Below are positions 62,464 to 64,000 of a stretch of DNA of 64,000 bases, piece by piece. This DNA is from Streptomyces adelaidensis. Its GTDB lineage: Bacteria > Actinomycetota > Actinomycetes > Streptomycetales > Streptomycetaceae. Position 1 is the stretch's first letter. Each line of letters opens with the position of its first letter. Location of the stretch: assembly GCF_016598475.1 (NCBI RefSeq), contig NZ_JAEMUX010000045.1, positions 1-64,000 on the forward strand, written 5' to 3'. The notes beneath the pieces are model-generated. The model was not told where the DNA came from and did no database searches. It saw only the letters and a list, made by a program, of their open reading frames with translations. The position numbers and the translations under genes are program-made.

Positions 62464-64000
62464 ATGCCCGCACAACTCCAACTCCCGTACCCCGCGACCG
62501 TTCCAGCCGCCTCGCGTCCGTCGTCGGCGTTCACGACGCCGACCTGCCCGGCGGACGCCACCGCCTCGGCGGCGGCAGGGCGGTCGGCGCTGGAGCGCCG
62601 CGCCAGGCTCACCGCCAAGCTGGCGAAGCTCGCCGCCACCCCAACTCGCACCCCTCACACGACAGATAGCCGGACTCGGCGGCTGCGCGCACCCGATCCG
62701 CCTCACCGGGCACCGCACCCACCTCCACACCGCCACCGGCGAGATCCTCGACCACTACGACTCCGGTCAACTCCCGGCGGGCGAACTCTTGGTCCGCTGC
62801 GGCAACCGGCGTGCCACCCGCTGCCCCGCCTGCTCCACCGTCTACCGCTACGACACCTACCAACTCATCGCCGCCGGACTCCGCGGCGGCAAGACCGTCC
62901 CCACCAGCGTGGCCGCGCACCCGCGCGTGTTCGCCACCCTCACCGCCCCCGGCTTCGGCCCCGTCCACAACCAGCCCGACACCGGCCGCTGCCACTGCGG
63001 CCACACCCACCCCGACAACGACCGGTTGCTGGGCGCCCCGCTCGACCCCGACCGCTACGACTACACCGGAGCGGTGCTCTGGAACGCGCACGCCCCCGCC
63101 CTGTGGGCCCGCTTCACCACCCACCTACGCCGCGAGATCGCCAAAGCCACCGGCCTCACCCAACGCGCGCTGCGACACCACGCCACGCTCTCCTACGCCA
63201 AGGTCGCCGAGTACCAAAAACGCGGCCAGGTCCACTTCCATGCTGTCATCCGCCTCGACGGACCCACCGGACCCGCCAGCACACCACCCGCCTGGGCCAC
63301 CACCCAACTCCTCGACCACGCCGTCCGCGCCGCCGCCACACGCACCCGCATCGCGCATGAAGGCCAGCCGCAGCCCGCCGGACACACGACCGGAGCCGGG
63401 GAGACCGGCCAGAGCAATCGACCGGTGTTCCGGTTCGGGCGGCAGATCGATGTCCGCGCGATCCGCAGCACGGACTTCACCGGTGGCGGCCCGGTCACCG
63501 AGCGGCACGTCGCCGCCTACATCGCCAAGTACGCCACCAAAGGCGCCGAGACCACCACCGGCACCCTCGACCACCGCCTCCGACTGCTCGCCGAACTCGC
63601 CACCCACGACATCACCGACCACGCCCGCCGCATGATCCACACCGCCTGGCGCCTCGCCACCAGGCCCCAGCACGCCCACCTCCGCCTGCGCCAATGGGCC
63701 CACATGCTCGGCTTCCGAGGCCACTTCTCCACCCGCACCCGCCACTACTCCACCACCCTCGCGCACCTCCGCGCCGAACGCACCACCTGGCGCACCCGTC
63801 AAGCTGACGCCGCTGCTCCGGCCCCGGTCGGCCCGCGCGCCGAGCAGACGGCCGTCGGCAGCAACCTGCCCACCAGCGGGCAGCCGGTCGCTGACCGGCA
63901 TGGTGACCGCGATGACCGCAGTGACCTGACCGCCGGTCACCGAGCCGGTCCCTGTGCCGATACGGCCGGTCAGCGCGGTAACGCGGACACGACCCTCGTC
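62464..64000 (+). CDS. repSA: RepSA-type replication initiator, frameshifted and cut by the window end
   Basis: A rolling-circle initiator like that of pSAM2 and other actinomycete integrative elements. From about 62642 the frame reads TRQIAGLGGCAHPIRLTGHR, then a zinc finger-like CGNRRATRCPACSTVYRYD, the HUH motif QVHFHAVIRLDG, and the tyrosine motif AAYIAKYATKGAE. It stays open to base 64000. No start codon exists upstream in that frame. The natural N-terminus (ATG 62464; ALERRARLTAKLAKLAAT) is in the neighbouring frame, and one extra C in the CCCC run at 62639-62642 would join them. So either the gene is inactivated or the base call is wrong. The missing C-terminus lies to the right. Confidence 0.8.

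Noticed and set aside
62386..63635. Pro/Thr/Arg-rich plus-strand frames over the replication gene
   Set aside because: Apart from the short N-terminal part (62464-62641), they are out of frame with the RepSA motifs and have shadow composition.
63125..63940. Minus-strand Gly/Ala-rich frame
   Set aside because: Antisense of the RepSA catalytic region, with no recognisable motif.
57450..64000. tRNA attachment site for the integrative element
   Set aside because: I found no tRNA-like cloverleaf or matching direct repeats in the window; the att site may lie to the right.

Overview
The window is chromosomal DNA of a Streptomyces or a very close relative. GC is very high, third codon positions are strongly GC-biased, GTG and TTG starts are common, genes are packed with 4-base overlaps, and most products are of types usual in streptomycetes.

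Region 1 (about 0.3-28.5 kb) holds a contractile injection system (eCIS, phage-tail-like particle) locus with accessory genes. A DoxX membrane protein and a large LAL-type LuxR regulator lie on the minus strand. A divergent LuxR response regulator, a DUF4255 tail-terminator protein and a Pvc15-like AAA+ ATPase lie on the plus strand. Three minus-strand genes follow: two paralogous single-span membrane proteins (one ending in a ricin-type lectin domain, one in ChW-like repeats) and a DUF4157 protein. The structural operon (13754-28443, plus strand) encodes sheath, inner tube, an assembly-type protein, a DUF6760 protein, a giant low-complexity protein, second tube, LysM tube-adaptor, VgrG-like spike, gp25, baseplate J, tail protein I and a zinc-ribbon/transmembrane/glycan-binding-like protein. 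A strong hairpin closes it. I found no separate PAAR tip, tail fibre or conventional helical tape measure.

Region 2 (28.5-32.7 kb) carries a McrBC-type restriction pair and a GH25 muramidase that appears to start at CTG. A 105-bp palindromic MITE-like element follows.

Region 3 (32.7-57.5 kb) is mostly ordinary Streptomyces chromosome: an NADP-binding oxidoreductase, an EF-hand protein, a MerR/GNAT divergent pair, a secreted ScARP/Scabin-like ADP-ribosyltransferase, a lipoprotein beta-propeller, an RsbW-like ATP-binding protein, an enoyl-CoA hydratase, two L,D-transpeptidases, glgX, two heterodimeric ABC exporter pairs with complementary degenerate ATP sites, and two secreted M4 metalloproteases.

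Region 4 (57.5-64 kb) looks horizontally acquired: an AAA/DUF234-type ATPase, an orphan EndoU toxin tip with its MafI-type immunity gene, a HigBA-like toxin-antitoxin set, and a GntR regulator divergent from a RepSA-type rolling-circle initiator. The repSA gene appears frameshifted and runs off the window. The last two suggest the edge of a pSAM2-like integrative element (AICE).

No tRNA, rRNA or CRISPR array was recognised. Tandem repeats are unusually dense in and around the eCIS genes.
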